Positions 1 to 11,671 of a DNA stretch of 64,000 nt are shown piece by piece; positions within the stretch are counted from its first letter, which is position 1; the number at the start of each line of letters is the position of its first letter. The notes beneath the pieces are model-generated. The model searched no databases and was not told the origin of the DNA. It saw only the letters and a list, made by a program, of their open reading frames with translations. This DNA is from Janibacter corallicola NBRC 107790 (GTDB taxonomy: Bacteria; Actinomycetota; Actinomycetes; Actinomycetales; Dermatophilaceae): positions 83,325 through 147,324 of the forward strand of contig NZ_BCSR01000003.1 of assembly GCF_001570965.1 (NCBI RefSeq), given 5' to 3'. Made by a program: the position numbers and the translations under genes.

Positions 1-251
1 AGCAGCATCCCGATGCGAGGCGCCGCCCACTCCGCCTGCTGGGCCCGACCGATGATCATCGCGACGCGCTGCAGGTGGGCCCAGGTCTCCTCGTCGGTGT
101 CGGTCCACTGCTCGATCTCATCGCGCGGGACGACCATCGCGTGCCCGTCGGTGAGGGGCTCGATGGTCAGGAAGGCCACGCAGGTCTCGTCGGACCACAC
201 GAACCGGCCGGGGATCTCGCCGTTGATGATCTTCGTGAAGATGCTCGCCAT
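1..251 (-). CDS. HIT family protein (3' part cut off by window edge)
   Basis: Only the first 83 codons are visible, read leftward from ATG at 251. The N-terminus reads MASIFTKIINGEIPGR, then a segment with FLTIEPLTDGHAMVVPR. This is the usual start of histidine-triad (HIT) nucleotide hydrolases/transferases, where a short basic helix precedes the P-L-T-x-G-H strand. The diagnostic HxHxH triad lies further along and falls outside the window, so the family call rests on the N-terminal half. The gene is divergent from the nitrilase-like gene, whose start is 23 bp away, so the two promoters must overlap or lie within the opposing genes. Confidence 0.8.
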   Translation of the reverse strand, partial: MASIFTKIINGEIPGRFVWSDETCVAFLTIEPLTDGHAMVVPRDEIEQWTDTDEETWAHLQRVAMIIGRAQQAEWAAPRIGML

Positions 252-274
252 GCACTCCAGCCTAGGGTGGAGGC

Positions 275-1078
275 ATGTCCGAGCGACTGACCGTGGCCGG
301 GGTCCAGCTCACCGCGACGAGCGACCCGGTGGAGAACCTGCGTCGGATTGCCGACGGCACCCGTGAGGCCGCGACCCGCGGCGCGCGGCTCGTCGTCCAT
401 CCGGAGGCGGCGATGGCCAGCTTCGCCGGCCGACTCGACACGATCGCCGAGCCCCTCGACGGGAGGTTCGCCGACGGTGTGCGCGCGCTGGCGGAGGAGC
501 AGGGGGTGACCCTCGTCGTCGGCATGTTCACGCCGGCCGACGAGATCACCACCGCGGACGGCAGGACGCGCCACCGGGTGCACAACACGCTGCTCGTCAC
601 CGGCGGCGGGGTCGAGGAGACGAGCTACCGCAAGATCCACCTCTACGACGCCTTCAACTCCGTCGAGTCCGAGACGGTCGCCCCGGGGGAGCAGGTCGTC
701 ACCGTCGACCTCGACGGCTGGCGGGTGGGGCTGGCCACCTGCTACGACGTGCGATTCGGTAACCACTTCACCGCACTCGGGCGCCGGGGGACCGAGCTCG
801 TCGTGCTCCCCGCCTCGTGGGGGGACGGCCCCGGCAAGGCGGACCAGTGGGACCTGCTCACCCGGGCGCGGGCCCACGACGCCCAGGCCTGGCTGCTGGC
901 CGTCGGGCAGTCCTGGACGAAGGACTCCACGAAGGGTCCCTACGGCATCGGCCGCAGCCTGCTCGCCGACCCCGGTGGGGGCCTGCGCAGCCAGCTCGGT
1001 GGTGCCGACGGCGTCCTCGTCGCGGACATCGACCGTGAGTTCGTGCGCCGGACTCGGGAGATCGTCCCGGTACTGTAG
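275..1078 (+). CDS. Carbon-nitrogen hydrolase (nitrilase superfamily)
   Basis: A 267-residue cytosolic amidase-like enzyme. The Glu-Lys-Cys triad of the superfamily is readable: Glu in LVVHPEAAM (about residue 43), Lys in SYRKIHLYDAF (about 116) and the nucleophilic Cys in GLATCYDVRF (about 152). The length and the KIHLYDAF and CYDVRFG motifs resemble the Nit1/Nit2-like omega-amidase and deaminated-glutathione amidase branch, but the substrate cannot be fixed from sequence. The start at 275 has a GGTGGAGG ribosome site just upstream. The gene ends only 17 bp before the first hairpin arm of the nuclease element at 1096. Confidence 0.88.
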   Translation: MSERLTVAGVQLTATSDPVENLRRIADGTREAATRGARLVVHPEAAMASFAGRLDTIAEPLDGRFADGVRALAEEQGVTLVVGMFTPADEITTADGRTRHRVHNTLLVTGGGVEETSYRKIHLYDAFNSVESETVAPGEQVVTVDLDGWRVGLATCYDVRFGNHFTALGRRGTELVVLPASWGDGPGKADQWDLLTRARAHDAQAWLLAVGQSWTKDSTKGPYGIGRSLLADPGGGLRSQLGGADGVLVADIDREFVRRTREIVPVL

Positions 1079-1095
1079 CGCTCGCCGGCCGCGAA

Positions 1096-1206
1096 GTTAC
1101 TTGCGGGTACGACGACACGCTCAGGCCAGAAGCTCCCACTGCCGCCGACAGTCCGGGGCTGAATGCATCACGCCCTAGCCAGCGTGTCGTCGTACTCGCG
1201 AGTCAC
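1096..1206. repeat. 111-nt inverted-repeat hairpin element, left copy
   Basis: The outer arm (1096-1121) and inner arm (1181-1206) are 26 nt each and pair at 23 of 26 positions, separated by a 59-nt loop. The arms share the core GGGTACGACGACACGCT apart from one base. The outer arm is identical over 26/26 bases, inverted, to the outer arm of the right copy at 2243-2268. The inner arm overlaps the stop and last codons of the nuclease gene. There is no U-run after either arm, so this is not a standard intrinsic terminator, although it could affect transcripts from both sides. Confidence 0.85.
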
Positions 1207-2110
1207 GAAGGGCCACCGTGCGCCGGACTATGTGCCGCACCCACTCCTGATGATTCATCACCCGGTCCCAGCTGAATCGCAGCACCAGCCATCCCTCCGC
1301 GACCAGTCGGTCATACCGGATGCAGTCCTTCTCAAGTGCTTCCCGGTTACCGTGCCACTCGAAGGAGTCGGCCTCCAGCACGAGGCACAGCTCCTCGTCG
1401 GCCAGGTCCACCCGGCCGATCCGTCCGCCGTCGTCGGAGATGCTCACCTGGGGCCGGGCGCACAGCCCCGGGGTGTCGGACACGATCCAGCGCAGGACCG
1501 ACTCGAAGGGGTTGGCCGCTTCGCCCGATGCCATCTCGACAAGGCGGGTGACTCGCACGCGGTGCTGGCGGGGGAGTGCTGCAGCAGCGAGACCGAGTTC
1601 GTCCCGGTCCACCCTCCCCTCCCGGAGCGCGGAGTCCAGGACCGCGAGCCCTTCGTCGGCGGGCAGGAGCACGGCGCAGTCCATGGCGGTGCGGACCCGG
1701 TCGGTCACCCACCCGTCATCGCGATCACGATTGGTCACGGCACGCCACCGCACGTCGATGGCGCGTCTGGTCCTCGCGGGGACCTTGCGGCCGCGAGGGA
1801 CGGCCACCTGCGGCCGTGTCGGCACCCACTTCGTGGCCCAGCCCCAGTGCGCTGCCGCGCTGAGCAGAATCGCCGTGCCCGACACCTCGAGCGCGGCGTG
1901 GTGCCCGGCCTCGGCCACCTCGCGGGGGGAGATGCGGTCCTCGGACCAGGGCCGGGCCGGCAGCCGGTACCGCCCTCGGGCCGGTCGCTCCACGGACCCG
2001 GCCGCGACCGCGCGGCGAAGCGCGCCCTCCGGGACCCGCGCCAGCAATTCGGCCCGGGTGGCTGCTCCACCGAGCTCGGCCAGAACTTCCTCCACCTGCA
2101 TGGCGATCAT
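1175..2110 (-). CDS. DUF559 endonuclease-like protein with AbiEi-like N-terminal domain
   Basis: About 311 residues from ATG at 2110 (ATG 2101 is an alternative). The N-terminal 60 residues (VEEVLAELGGAATRAELL..., then ALRRAVAAGSVERPARGRYRLP) resemble the winged-helix domain found in AbiEi-type antitoxins and in many actinobacterial DUF559 proteins. The C-terminal region has a PD-(D/E)XK-like core: RVDLADEEL, LVLEADSFEWHG, an RYDRLVAEGW segment and LRFSWDRVM, as in DUF559/Vsr-like nucleases. The last residues, SRVRRHAG and the stop, are encoded by the inner hairpin arm. The open frame continues upstream through the right hairpin, but that part is translated repeat. No partner toxin gene is visible. 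Whether it cuts DNA is not known. Confidence 0.82.
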   Translation of the reverse strand: MIAMQVEEVLAELGGAATRAELLARVPEGALRRAVAAGSVERPARGRYRLPARPWSEDRISPREVAEAGHHAALEVSGTAILLSAAAHWGWATKWVPTRPQVAVPRGRKVPARTRRAIDVRWRAVTNRDRDDGWVTDRVRTAMDCAVLLPADEGLAVLDSALREGRVDRDELGLAAAALPRQHRVRVTRLVEMASGEAANPFESVLRWIVSDTPGLCARPQVSISDDGGRIGRVDLADEELCLVLEADSFEWHGNREALEKDCIRYDRLVAEGWLVLRFSWDRVMNHQEWVRHIVRRTVALRDSRVRRHAG

Positions 2111-2157
2111 CCTCGCGCGGGTAACGCTCCCCGTGCTCGGGGTTGTCCACAGGCCTG

Positions 2158-2268
2158 ATGACCCGCGGGTACGACGACACGCTCGCGGTACGGGGATCCC
2201 GATTGCCCATGATGGCGAGGGGTTCAACGTCCCGAGATGCCGAGCGTGTCGTCGTACCCGCAAGTAAC
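2158..2268. repeat. 111-nt inverted-repeat hairpin element, right copy
   Basis: The inner arm is at 2158-2183 and the outer arm at 2243-2268, pairing at 22 of 26 positions around a loop of exactly 59 nt (2184-2242). The copy is inverted relative to the left one, so the outer arms face away from the nuclease gene on both sides. The loop sequence is not recognisably related to the left loop. The element sits between the nuclease gene and gatC, upstream of both, where a terminator would not be expected. No target-site duplication is evident outside the outer arms. Confidence 0.85.
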
Positions 2269-2391
2269 CAGAGCGGAGGGTCGACCGGGCCAATGCTGTG
2301 GCGGTCGACCGGGACGCGCACCAACCGCCGGGGTAGTGGCCGGGAGGCGGCGGTTCGGGCGGGCCGCGCGCCGGAACATAGACTGTCCGGC

Positions 2392-2688
2392 ATGGCAGAC
2401 CTCTCCCGTGACGACGTGGCCCATCTGGCCTCGTTGGCCCGTATCGACCTCTCCGACGCCGAGCTCGACACGATGGTCGGCGAGCTCGACGTCATCCTCT
2501 CCTCGGTCGCCCAGGTGCAGCAGGCACCCGTCGACGGGGTCGAACCGATGAGTCACCCCATGCCCATCGTCAACGTCACCCGTCCCGACGAGGTGCGCCC
2601 CTCGCTCACTCCGGACGAGGCGCTCGCCGCCGCACCCGAGTCCGAGCTGCAGCGCTTCTCGGTGCCGCGCATCCTCTCCGAAGACTGA
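2392..2688 (+). CDS. gatC: Asp/Glu-tRNA amidotransferase subunit C
   Basis: The 98-residue GatC subunit is the small belt that holds GatA and GatB together in the GatCAB enzyme that converts Glu-tRNA(Gln) to Gln-tRNA(Gln). The N-terminus [18 protein letters not shown] and the central EPMSHPM segment are characteristic, and the tail ends in PRILSED. The frame is open further upstream, but ATG 2392 matches the family start and length. It is the first gene of gatC-gatA-gatB, with short gaps (16 bp to gatA), so one transcript is likely. The promoter must lie in the roughly 120 bp between the right hairpin element and the start. Confidence 0.95.
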   Translation: MADLSRDDVAHLASLARIDLSDAELDTMVGELDVILSSVAQVQQAPVDGVEPMSHPMPIVNVTRPDEVRPSLTPDEALAAAPESELQRFSVPRILSED

Positions 2689-2704
2689 GCGAAGGAACCC
2701 CACC

Positions 2705-4219
2705 TTGAGTGACCCCACCCGCATGACCGCCGCCGCGCTCGCCGACGCGCTCGCGGCAGGCGACCTCTCCGCCGAGGACGTCACCCACGCCCACCTCGAG
2801 CGCATCCGGGACGTCGACGAGCAGGTCGGCGCCTACCTGCACGTCGCCGAGGAGTCGGCGCTGGCCGAGGCGCGTGCCGTCGACGAGCGCCGGGCGAAGG
2901 GGGAGACCCTCCACCGCCTCGCCGGTGTCCCCATCGCCGTCAAGGACGTCATGACGAGCACCGGCATGCCGACGACCGCCGGCTCGAAGATGCTGGAGGG
3001 CTGGGTCCCGCCCTACGACTCGACCGTCGTCACCCGCCTCAAGGCGGCCGGCATGCCGATCCTCGGCAAGACGAACATGGACGAGTTCGCGATGGGCTCC
3101 TCCACCGAGCACTCCGCCTTCGGCCCGACCCGCAACCCGTGGGACCTGGACCGCATCCCCGGCGGCTCCGGCGGTGGCTCGAGCGCCGCCGTCGCGTCCT
3201 GGCAGGCGCCCCTGGCCACCGGCACCGACACCGGCGGCTCGATCCGCCAGCCGGCCGCCGTCACCGGCTCCGTCGGGGTCAAGCCGACCTACGGCGGGGT
3301 CTCGCGCCACGGTCTCATCGCGATGGCCTCCAGCCTGGACCAGGCGGGGCCGTGCGCACGGACCGTCCTGGACACGGCGCTGCTGCACGAGGCGATGGCG
3401 GGGCACGACCCCTTCGACTCCACCTCGATCGACCAGCCGGTCCCGGACGTCGTGGGCGCGGCCGAGCGCGGGGACGTCGCCGGGATGCGGATCGGCATCG
3501 TGCGGGAGCTGACGGGGGAGGGCTTCGCGCCGCAGGTCCAGGCCCGCTTCGACGAGGCCGTGGCCCACCTCGTGGACGCCGGCGCCGAGGTCGTCGAGGT
3601 CTCCTGCCCGAACTTCGTGCACGCCCTCGGGGCCTACTACCTGATCATGCCGAGCGAGGCGAGCAGCAACCTCGCCCGCTTCGACGCGATGCGGTACGGC
3701 CTGCGCGTGGGCCCGGACGGGGTGGACGCGCCGAGCGCCGAGCAGGTCATGGCCGCCAGCCGGGACGCCGGCTTCGGCGAGGAGGTCAAGCGCCGGATCA
3801 TCCTCGGCACCTACGCCCTCTCCTCCGGGTACTACGACGCCTACTACGGCACGGCCCAGAAGGTGCGTCGCCTCATCGCCGACGACTTCGCCGCCGCCTT
3901 CGGATCCGCGGACGTGCTCATCAGCCCGACCGCGCCCACCACGGCCTTCCCCCTCGGGGAGCGCACCACGGACCCGATGGCCATGTACCGCGGCGACATC
4001 GCGACGATCCCGGCCAATCTCGCCGGCGTGCCCGGCATGTCCCTGCCGAGCGGCCTGGCGGAGGACGGACTGCCGGCGGGCTTCCAGATCCTCGCGCCGG
4101 CCATGGCCGACGACCGTCTCTACACCGTCGGCGCCGCCCTCGAGGCGCGCCTCGTCTCCGCCTGGGGTGGCCACCTGCTGCAGCAGGCCCCGGAGCTGGC
4201 GATCACGAAGGGAGCCTGA
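2705..4219 (+). CDS. gatA: Asp/Glu-tRNA amidotransferase subunit A
   Basis: The 504-residue GatA is the glutaminase subunit that releases ammonia from glutamine for transfer by GatB. It carries the amidase-signature Ser-cisSer-Lys triad: Lys80 in PIAVKD, cis-Ser155 in PGGSGGGSS and nucleophile Ser179 in [10 protein letters not shown], at nearly the spacing seen in characterised GatA. The start is TTG at 2705, supported by GAAGGA about 8 nt upstream; no ATG in this frame gives a full N-terminus. The stop is 3 bp before gatB. Confidence 0.95.
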   Translation: MSDPTRMTAAALADALAAGDLSAEDVTHAHLERIRDVDEQVGAYLHVAEESALAEARAVDERRAKGETLHRLAGVPIAVKDVMTSTGMPTTAGSKMLEGWVPPYDSTVVTRLKAAGMPILGKTNMDEFAMGSSTEHSAFGPTRNPWDLDRIPGGSGGGSSAAVASWQAPLATGTDTGGSIRQPAAVTGSVGVKPTYGGVSRHGLIAMASSLDQAGPCARTVLDTALLHEAMAGHDPFDSTSIDQPVPDVVGAAERGDVAGMRIGIVRELTGEGFAPQVQARFDEAVAHLVDAGAEVVEVSCPNFVHALGAYYLIMPSEASSNLARFDAMRYGLRVGPDGVDAPSAEQVMAASRDAGFGEEVKRRIILGTYALSSGYYDAYYGTAQKVRRLIADDFAAAFGSADVLISPTAPTTAFPLGERTTDPMAMYRGDIATIPANLAGVPGMSLPSGLAEDGLPAGFQILAPAMADDRLYTVGAALEARLVSAWGGHLLQQAPELAITKGA

Positions 4220-4222
4220 CCC

Positions 4223-5794
4223 ATGGCGAGCACCACCACCGAGGACGTCCTCTCCTACGACGAGGCCCTCGCCACCTTCGACCCGGTGATGGGTCTGGAG
4301 GTGCACGTCGAGCTCGGCACCGCGACGAAGATGTTCTGCGGCTGCGCCACCACCTTCGGCGCGGACCCGAACACCCACGTCTGCCCGGTCTGCCTCGGGC
4401 TGCCCGGGGCGCTGCCCGTGGTCAACGCGACGGGCGTCGAGTCGGCCGTGCGCATCGGCCTGGCGCTGAACTGCTCGATCGCGTCCTGGTGCCGCTTCGC
4501 CCGGAAGAACTACTTCTACCCGGACATGCCGAAGAACTTCCAGACGAGCCAGTACGACGAGCCGATCGCCTTCGACGGTTACCTCGACGTGCAGGTCCCG
4601 GCCGCCTCGGGCGAAGGGAGCGAGACCTTCCGCGTGGAGATCGAGCGCGCCCACATGGAGGAGGACACCGGGAAGTCGTTGCACGTGGGCGGCTCGACCG
4701 GTCGCATCCAGGGCGCCGACTACTCCCTCGTCGACTTCAACCGGGCCGGCATCCCGCTCATCGAGATCGTCACCAAGCCGATCGTCGGTGCGGGGGAGCG
4801 CGCCCCCGAGGTCGCCCGCGCCTACGTCTCCGCGCTGCGGGACCTGCTGCGTGCCCTCGACGTCTCCGACGTGAAGATGGAGCAGGGCTCGATGCGCTGC
4901 GACGTCAACCTCTCCCTCCGCACGAAGGAGGGGGAGGCGAGCAGCCCGGAGCAGCTGGCGGTGCCCATGGGCACCCGGACGGAGACGAAGAACGTCAACT
5001 CCCTCCGCTCCGTGGAGCGGGCGGTGCGCTTCGAGGTCTGCCGCCACGCCGCGGTGCTCAGCGGTGGCGGGTCGATCCTGCAGGAGACGCGCCACTGGCA
5101 CGAGGACACCGGCATGACGACCTCCGGCAGGCCGAAGTCCGATGCCGAGGACTACCGCTACTTCCCGGAGCCGGACCTCGTGCCGATCGCGCCGAGCGCG
5201 GAGTGGGTCGAGCAGCTGCGCGCCACCCTGCCCGAGCCGCCGGCCGAGCGCCGCGCCCGGCTGCAGGAGGCCTGGGGCTACTCCGACCTGGAGATGCGCG
5301 ACGTCATCAACGCGGGTGCGCTCGACCTCATCGAGGAGACGGTGGCCGCCGGCGCCAAGCCGCAGTCCGCCCGCAAGTGGTGGCTGGGCGAGCCCTCCCG
5401 CCGCGCCAACGATGCCGGGGCCGACCTCGTCGGGTACGCCGAGGAGGCCGGCCTGACCCCGGCCCACGTCGCGGAGCTGGAGTCGATGGTCGTGGCCGGC
5501 CGGCTCAACGACAAGATGGCCCGGCAGGTGCTCGAGGGCGTCCTCGACGGCGAGGGCGCGCCCACTGCGGTCGCCGACGCCCGCGGGCTGGAGCTGGTCC
5601 AGGACGACGGGGCGCTCGAGGCGGCCGTCGACACGGTCATCGAGGGCAACCCCGACATCGCCGAGAAGATCCGCGGCGGCAAGGTGCAGGCCGCCGGTGC
5701 GCTCATCGGCCAGGTGATGAAGGAGATGAAGGGCCAGGCGGACGCGGGCAAGGCGCGCGCACTGATCCTCGACAAGCTCGGCGTCGAGGGCTGA
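4223..5794 (+). CDS. gatB: Asp/Glu-tRNA amidotransferase subunit B
   Basis: The 523-residue GatB phosphorylates the glutamyl (or aspartyl) side chain on misacylated tRNA and amidates it with ammonia from GatA. The early segment has [11 protein letters not shown] and a four-Cys zinc site (Cys39, Cys41, Cys54, Cys57 in MFCGCATT and HVCPVCLG). The [14 protein letters not shown] segment is also typical. The C-terminal 150 residues form the YqeY-like tRNA-binding tail, with [13 protein letters not shown] near the end. It is the last gene of the gatCAB operon. Together with gltX at 30.9 kb it completes the transamidation route to Gln-tRNA. Confidence 0.96.
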   Translation: MASTTTEDVLSYDEALATFDPVMGLEVHVELGTATKMFCGCATTFGADPNTHVCPVCLGLPGALPVVNATGVESAVRIGLALNCSIASWCRFARKNYFYPDMPKNFQTSQYDEPIAFDGYLDVQVPAASGEGSETFRVEIERAHMEEDTGKSLHVGGSTGRIQGADYSLVDFNRAGIPLIEIVTKPIVGAGERAPEVARAYVSALRDLLRALDVSDVKMEQGSMRCDVNLSLRTKEGEASSPEQLAVPMGTRTETKNVNSLRSVERAVRFEVCRHAAVLSGGGSILQETRHWHEDTGMTTSGRPKSDAEDYRYFPEPDLVPIAPSAEWVEQLRATLPEPPAERRARLQEAWGYSDLEMRDVINAGALDLIEETVAAGAKPQSARKWWLGEPSRRANDAGADLVGYAEEAGLTPAHVAELESMVVAGRLNDKMARQVLEGVLDGEGAPTAVADARGLELVQDDGALEAAVDTVIEGNPDIAEKIRGGKVQAAGALIGQVMKEMKGQADAGKARALILDKLGVEG

Positions 5795-5836
5795 GAGCGG
5801 GTCGATCCCGGACCGAGGCGCGGATATGGTCGGGCC

Positions 5837-6754
5837 ATGGTCACCGTCTCGTTGCCCGATCAGTCCTGGCTCGACGCCGTCGGTGAGGTCGACGGCGTCA
5901 CGACCCTCGTGTGGGATCCGGCGGAGCCGCCGCCGGAGGAGGACGTCGAGGTCTTCGTCGCGCCGTACATGGCCAAGCCGGAGCAGATCGAGCCGGTGAA
6001 GGACAAACCGTCCGTGCGCCTGGTCCAGCTCCTCTCCGCAGGTGTCGATGCGGCCCTGCCCGTGGTCCCCGAGGACGTGGCGCTGGCGAACGCCCACGGC
6101 GTGCACGACGCCGCAACGGCCGAGCTGGGGGTGGCGCTCGTGCTCGCCTCGCAGCGCGGCTTCGACGAGTTCGCCACCGCCCAGCCGAAGGGGGCGTGGC
6201 TCCCCCGGAAGTTCCGCCCCGGACTGGCGGACAAGCGGGTGCTCATCCTCGGGTACGGCTCGGTGGGGTCCGCGGTGGCCAGGCGGCTGGCCCCCTTCGA
6301 GGTGGAGGTCACGGCGGTCGCCTCCCGGGCCCGGGCCGGCGACGACCTCGTCGAGCAGGTCCACGGCGTGGACGAGCTCACCGACCTCCTGCCCGAGCAG
6401 GACATCGTCATCTCGGTGCTGCCCGGCACGGCCGCGACGAAGGGGGTCCTCGGCGCGGAGGTCCTCGCCGCGCTGCACGACGACGCGCTCGTGGTCAACA
6501 TCGGCCGCGGCCCGGCGCTGGACACCGATGCCGCCCTCGCCGAGGCCGGTCGGTTGCGCTTCGCCCTGGATGTCACCGACCCCGAGCCGCTGCCGGCGGA
6601 CCACCCGTTGTGGACGGCGCCCGGGGTGATCATCAGCCCGCACACCGGTGGGGTGACCGATGCCTTCCGGCCCCGGATGGTGGCCCTGCTGCGCGAGCAG
6701 TTCGCCCGCCTCGCCGCTGGCAAGGACCCGCTGCACGTCCACCCCCGGGGCTGA
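5837..6754 (+). CDS. D-isomer-specific 2-hydroxyacid dehydrogenase family protein
   Basis: A 305-residue NAD(P)-dependent oxidoreductase of the phosphoglycerate-dehydrogenase-like family. The Rossmann motif VLILGYGSVGSAVARRL lies near residue 135. The catalytic Arg is in VVNIGRGPALD, the acidic residue in LDVTDPEPLP and the catalytic His in ISPHTGGVTD, in the expected order. The protein is somewhat short for the family and lacks an ACT domain, so it is not SerA. The substrate is unknown; glyoxylate/hydroxypyruvate or another 2-keto acid is possible. It lies 42 bp downstream of gatB and may share its transcript. Confidence 0.88.
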   Translation: MVTVSLPDQSWLDAVGEVDGVTTLVWDPAEPPPEEDVEVFVAPYMAKPEQIEPVKDKPSVRLVQLLSAGVDAALPVVPEDVALANAHGVHDAATAELGVALVLASQRGFDEFATAQPKGAWLPRKFRPGLADKRVLILGYGSVGSAVARRLAPFEVEVTAVASRARAGDDLVEQVHGVDELTDLLPEQDIVISVLPGTAATKGVLGAEVLAALHDDALVVNIGRGPALDTDAALAEAGRLRFALDVTDPEPLPADHPLWTAPGVIISPHTGGVTDAFRPRMVALLREQFARLAAGKDPLHVHPRG

Positions 6755-6805
6755 CCCGCTCGGCAGGGGGTGGCAATTCGGTGTGGCGCGGGCCACACTC
6801 GAAAC

Positions 6806-7342
6806 ATGACGATGTCAGCCGAGGATCGGACCCTGGTCCTGCTCCGTCACGCGAGGGCCGCCCCGGGGCGCGCCGGGCAGGACGACCGCGAGCGGCCCCT
6901 CTCCGAGCGTGGCCGCGACGACGCCCAGCAGCTCGGCCGCTGGCTCCGCGAGCAGGGGCTCGGCTGCGACGAGGTGATGTGCTCGCCGTCGCTGCGGACC
7001 CGGGAGACCATGGAGGAGGTCGCGGCGGCAGGCTGCGCGGAGGCCGAGATCGACATCGTCCACCAGCTCTACGACGCCACCCCGGAGGACGTCCTCGCCG
7101 CAGCCCGGACCGCCTCGCCCGATGCCACGGTCCTCGCCGTCGTCGGGCACGCCCCCGGCCTGCCGGCCGCCGCGAGCCTGCTGGCCGACGGCAACGGCAC
7201 CGAGTGGGCGCACGAGGCCTTCGGGCGGGGCTTCCCTCCCGGCGGGGTCGCGGTGCTGCGCTTCTCCGGCCACTGGGGTGACCTGGCCTTCGGCGCCGCG
7301 GACCTGACCGAGTTCTGGTCACCGGAGCCGGACCGCGCCTGA
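6806..7342 (+). CDS. SixA-like phosphohistidine phosphatase (histidine phosphatase family)
   Basis: A 178-residue cytosolic enzyme with the RHG-like motif LVLLRHARA at residues 9-17, the SERGRDDA helix, CSPSLRTRET and the second catalytic His in VVGHAPGLP. These are the landmarks of the short SixA branch of the histidine phosphatase superfamily, which removes phosphate from phosphohistidine proteins. ATG 6806 is chosen because the motif then starts close to the N-terminus; an upstream in-frame start at 6770 adds unrelated residues. The target protein is unknown. Confidence 0.83.
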   Translation: MTMSAEDRTLVLLRHARAAPGRAGQDDRERPLSERGRDDAQQLGRWLREQGLGCDEVMCSPSLRTRETMEEVAAAGCAEAEIDIVHQLYDATPEDVLAAARTASPDATVLAVVGHAPGLPAAASLLADGNGTEWAHEAFGRGFPPGGVAVLRFSGHWGDLAFGAADLTEFWSPEPDRA

Positions 7343-7381
7343 CGTCCCGACCGCCCGCCCACGGACACGAACGCGGCACCC

Positions 7382-7410
7382 CCGACACACCGCAGGGTAT
7401 TTGCTATAGT
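7382..7410 (+). promoter_or_regulatory. Candidate sigma-70-type promoter
   Basis: The sequence has CCGACA (7382-7387) and TATAGT (7405-7410) separated by 17 bp, inside an AT-rich patch that stands out from the surrounding GC-rich DNA. A transcript from here would start about 50 nt before the small membrane protein gene at 7468. This rests on sequence match only. Confidence 0.5.
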
Positions 7411-7467
7411 AAACTGCGGAAGTCCACGGGAAGGGATTCCCGGCCACGAGAAGCAGGGGGAGACGCC

Positions 7468-7818
7468 ATGACCGACCAGACCGTGCACCAGCGCAGCAGC
7501 ACCGACCCGAAGAACGTCCCGACACCCTTCTGGTGGGGGCTCGGCTTCGGGGTGCTGGCCTTCGTGGTCCACATCAGCAGCAGCTCGTCGCGTCGGGTCA
7601 ACGGGGTGCTGACGGAGTGCTCGTACACGGACTACTTCGCCTTCATTGCCGCGGCGGCCTGCGTGGGCTTCGGGGTCGTCGGCCTCGTGAAGGGTCTCCG
7701 GGCGTCGAGGGATCGCTCCGTCCACCCGGTCGTGCTCCTGGCGCTCGCGCTGGTCCTCGCGATCCTGGCGGTCGTCCACGTCCTGCGCGGCATCGGGATG
7801 ATCGGCGGCCCCTGCTAG
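7468..7818 (+). CDS. Small membrane protein of unknown function
   Basis: A 116-residue protein that I do not recognise as a named family. A polar N-terminus of about 20 residues is followed by three hydrophobic stretches: FWWGLGFGVLAFVVHI, FAFIAAAACVGFGVVGLV and VVLLALALVLAILAVVHVL. It is therefore probably a three-helix inner-membrane protein. Two Cys residues, one in the first loop and one at the C-terminus, could form a disulfide. An AGGGGGAGA ribosome site lies just upstream. It is monocistronic between sixA-like and the ilv leader. Confidence 0.7.
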   Translation: MTDQTVHQRSSTDPKNVPTPFWWGLGFGVLAFVVHISSSSSRRVNGVLTECSYTDYFAFIAAAACVGFGVVGLVKGLRASRDRSVHPVVLLALALVLAILAVVHVLRGIGMIGGPC

Positions 7819-7898
7819 GGGCGAGCGCCAATCCCGCATGATGGACGCGGTTGTCTCAAACGTTGACACAAGGGTGGGCGAGGGGGAGAGTGTGAGCC

Positions 7899-7937
7899 GT
7901 GGCCCACCTCCTCGTACTTCCCCGGCGCGCTGCCTGA
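7899..7937 (+). CDS. ilvB leader peptide (candidate)
   Basis: A 12-codon ORF from GTG at 7899, preceded by AGGGGGAGAG. It encodes (M)AHLLVLPRRAA, with Leu-Leu-Val-Leu in a row. Its stop lies inside the 5' arm of the first downstream hairpin. Stalling at the Leu/Val codons when branched-chain amino acids are scarce would change hairpin choice, as in the known ilvBNC attenuator of Corynebacterium glutamicum. The peptide itself is probably only a sensor. The inference comes from layout and has no experimental support here. Confidence 0.7.
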   Translation: MAHLLVLPRRAA

Positions 7938-7965
7938 GGCGACCCCGTCGCACGACGCAGCGCGC
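7925..7965 (+). promoter_or_regulatory. Pause/anti-terminator hairpin of ilvB attenuator
   Basis: A perfect 9-bp inverted repeat, GCGCGCTGC (7925-7933) and GCAGCGCGC (7957-7965), with a 23-nt loop. The left arm overlaps the end of the leader ORF, and the right arm abuts the terminator stem. A ribosome stalled on the leader would alter this stem and thus the terminator. Confidence 0.65.
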
Positions 7966-7966
7966 G

Positions 7967-8000
7967 CCCTTCTGTCCACCGTCGGACCGGAGGGTTTTTT
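7967..8000 (+). terminator. Attenuator terminator upstream of ilvB
   Basis: The stem CCCTTCTGTCC (7967-7977) pairs with GGACCGGAGGG (7984-7994), with one mismatch and a 6-nt loop, and is followed directly by six T residues (7995-8000). It lies 36 bp before the ilvB start and downstream of the leader ORF, so it is a conditional terminator and not a gene end. Confidence 0.85.
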
Positions 8001-8036
8001 CATGACCGGGGCAGGCGAGGACACCAGGAGGCATCG

Positions 8037-11562
<3,526 letters not shown>

Positions 11563-11605
11563 CCCGTCACGGACCCCCGCCGCAGCGACCCTGCGGGCGG
11601 ACCCC

Positions 11606-11650
11606 GACAGGGGGCGCCCACCGACCTCACCGGTCGGGGCGCCCCCTGTC
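11606..11650 (+). terminator. Intrinsic terminator after ilvC
   Basis: A long hairpin, GACAGGGGGCGCCC ... GGCGCCCCCTGTC, with an inner CCGACC/GGTCGG stem, lies 43 bp after the ilvC stop. There is no clear U-run, as is common in high-GC actinobacteria. It stands between convergent ilvC and the ABC transporter gene and may serve both. Confidence 0.8.
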
Positions 11651-11671
11651 GTCGTCCGGGAGGGGTGCGGG

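Noticed and set aside
1096..1206. The left hairpin as a simple transcription terminator for the nitrilase-like gene
   Set aside because: There is no U-run, the loop is 59 nt, and the mirror copy lies upstream of two divergent genes, where a terminator makes little sense. A secondary effect on transcript ends is still possible.
2606..6796. A 1396-residue minus-strand open frame across gatCAB
   Set aside because: It is antisense to three clearly recognised genes, is Arg/Gly/His-rich low-complexity as expected of a shadow frame in GC-rich DNA, and shows no domain.
7819..8036. T-box riboswitch upstream of ilvB
   Set aside because: No T-box sequence (TGGNACCGCG-like) or specifier-loop structure is seen; the leader ORF and two hairpins fit a peptide attenuator better.
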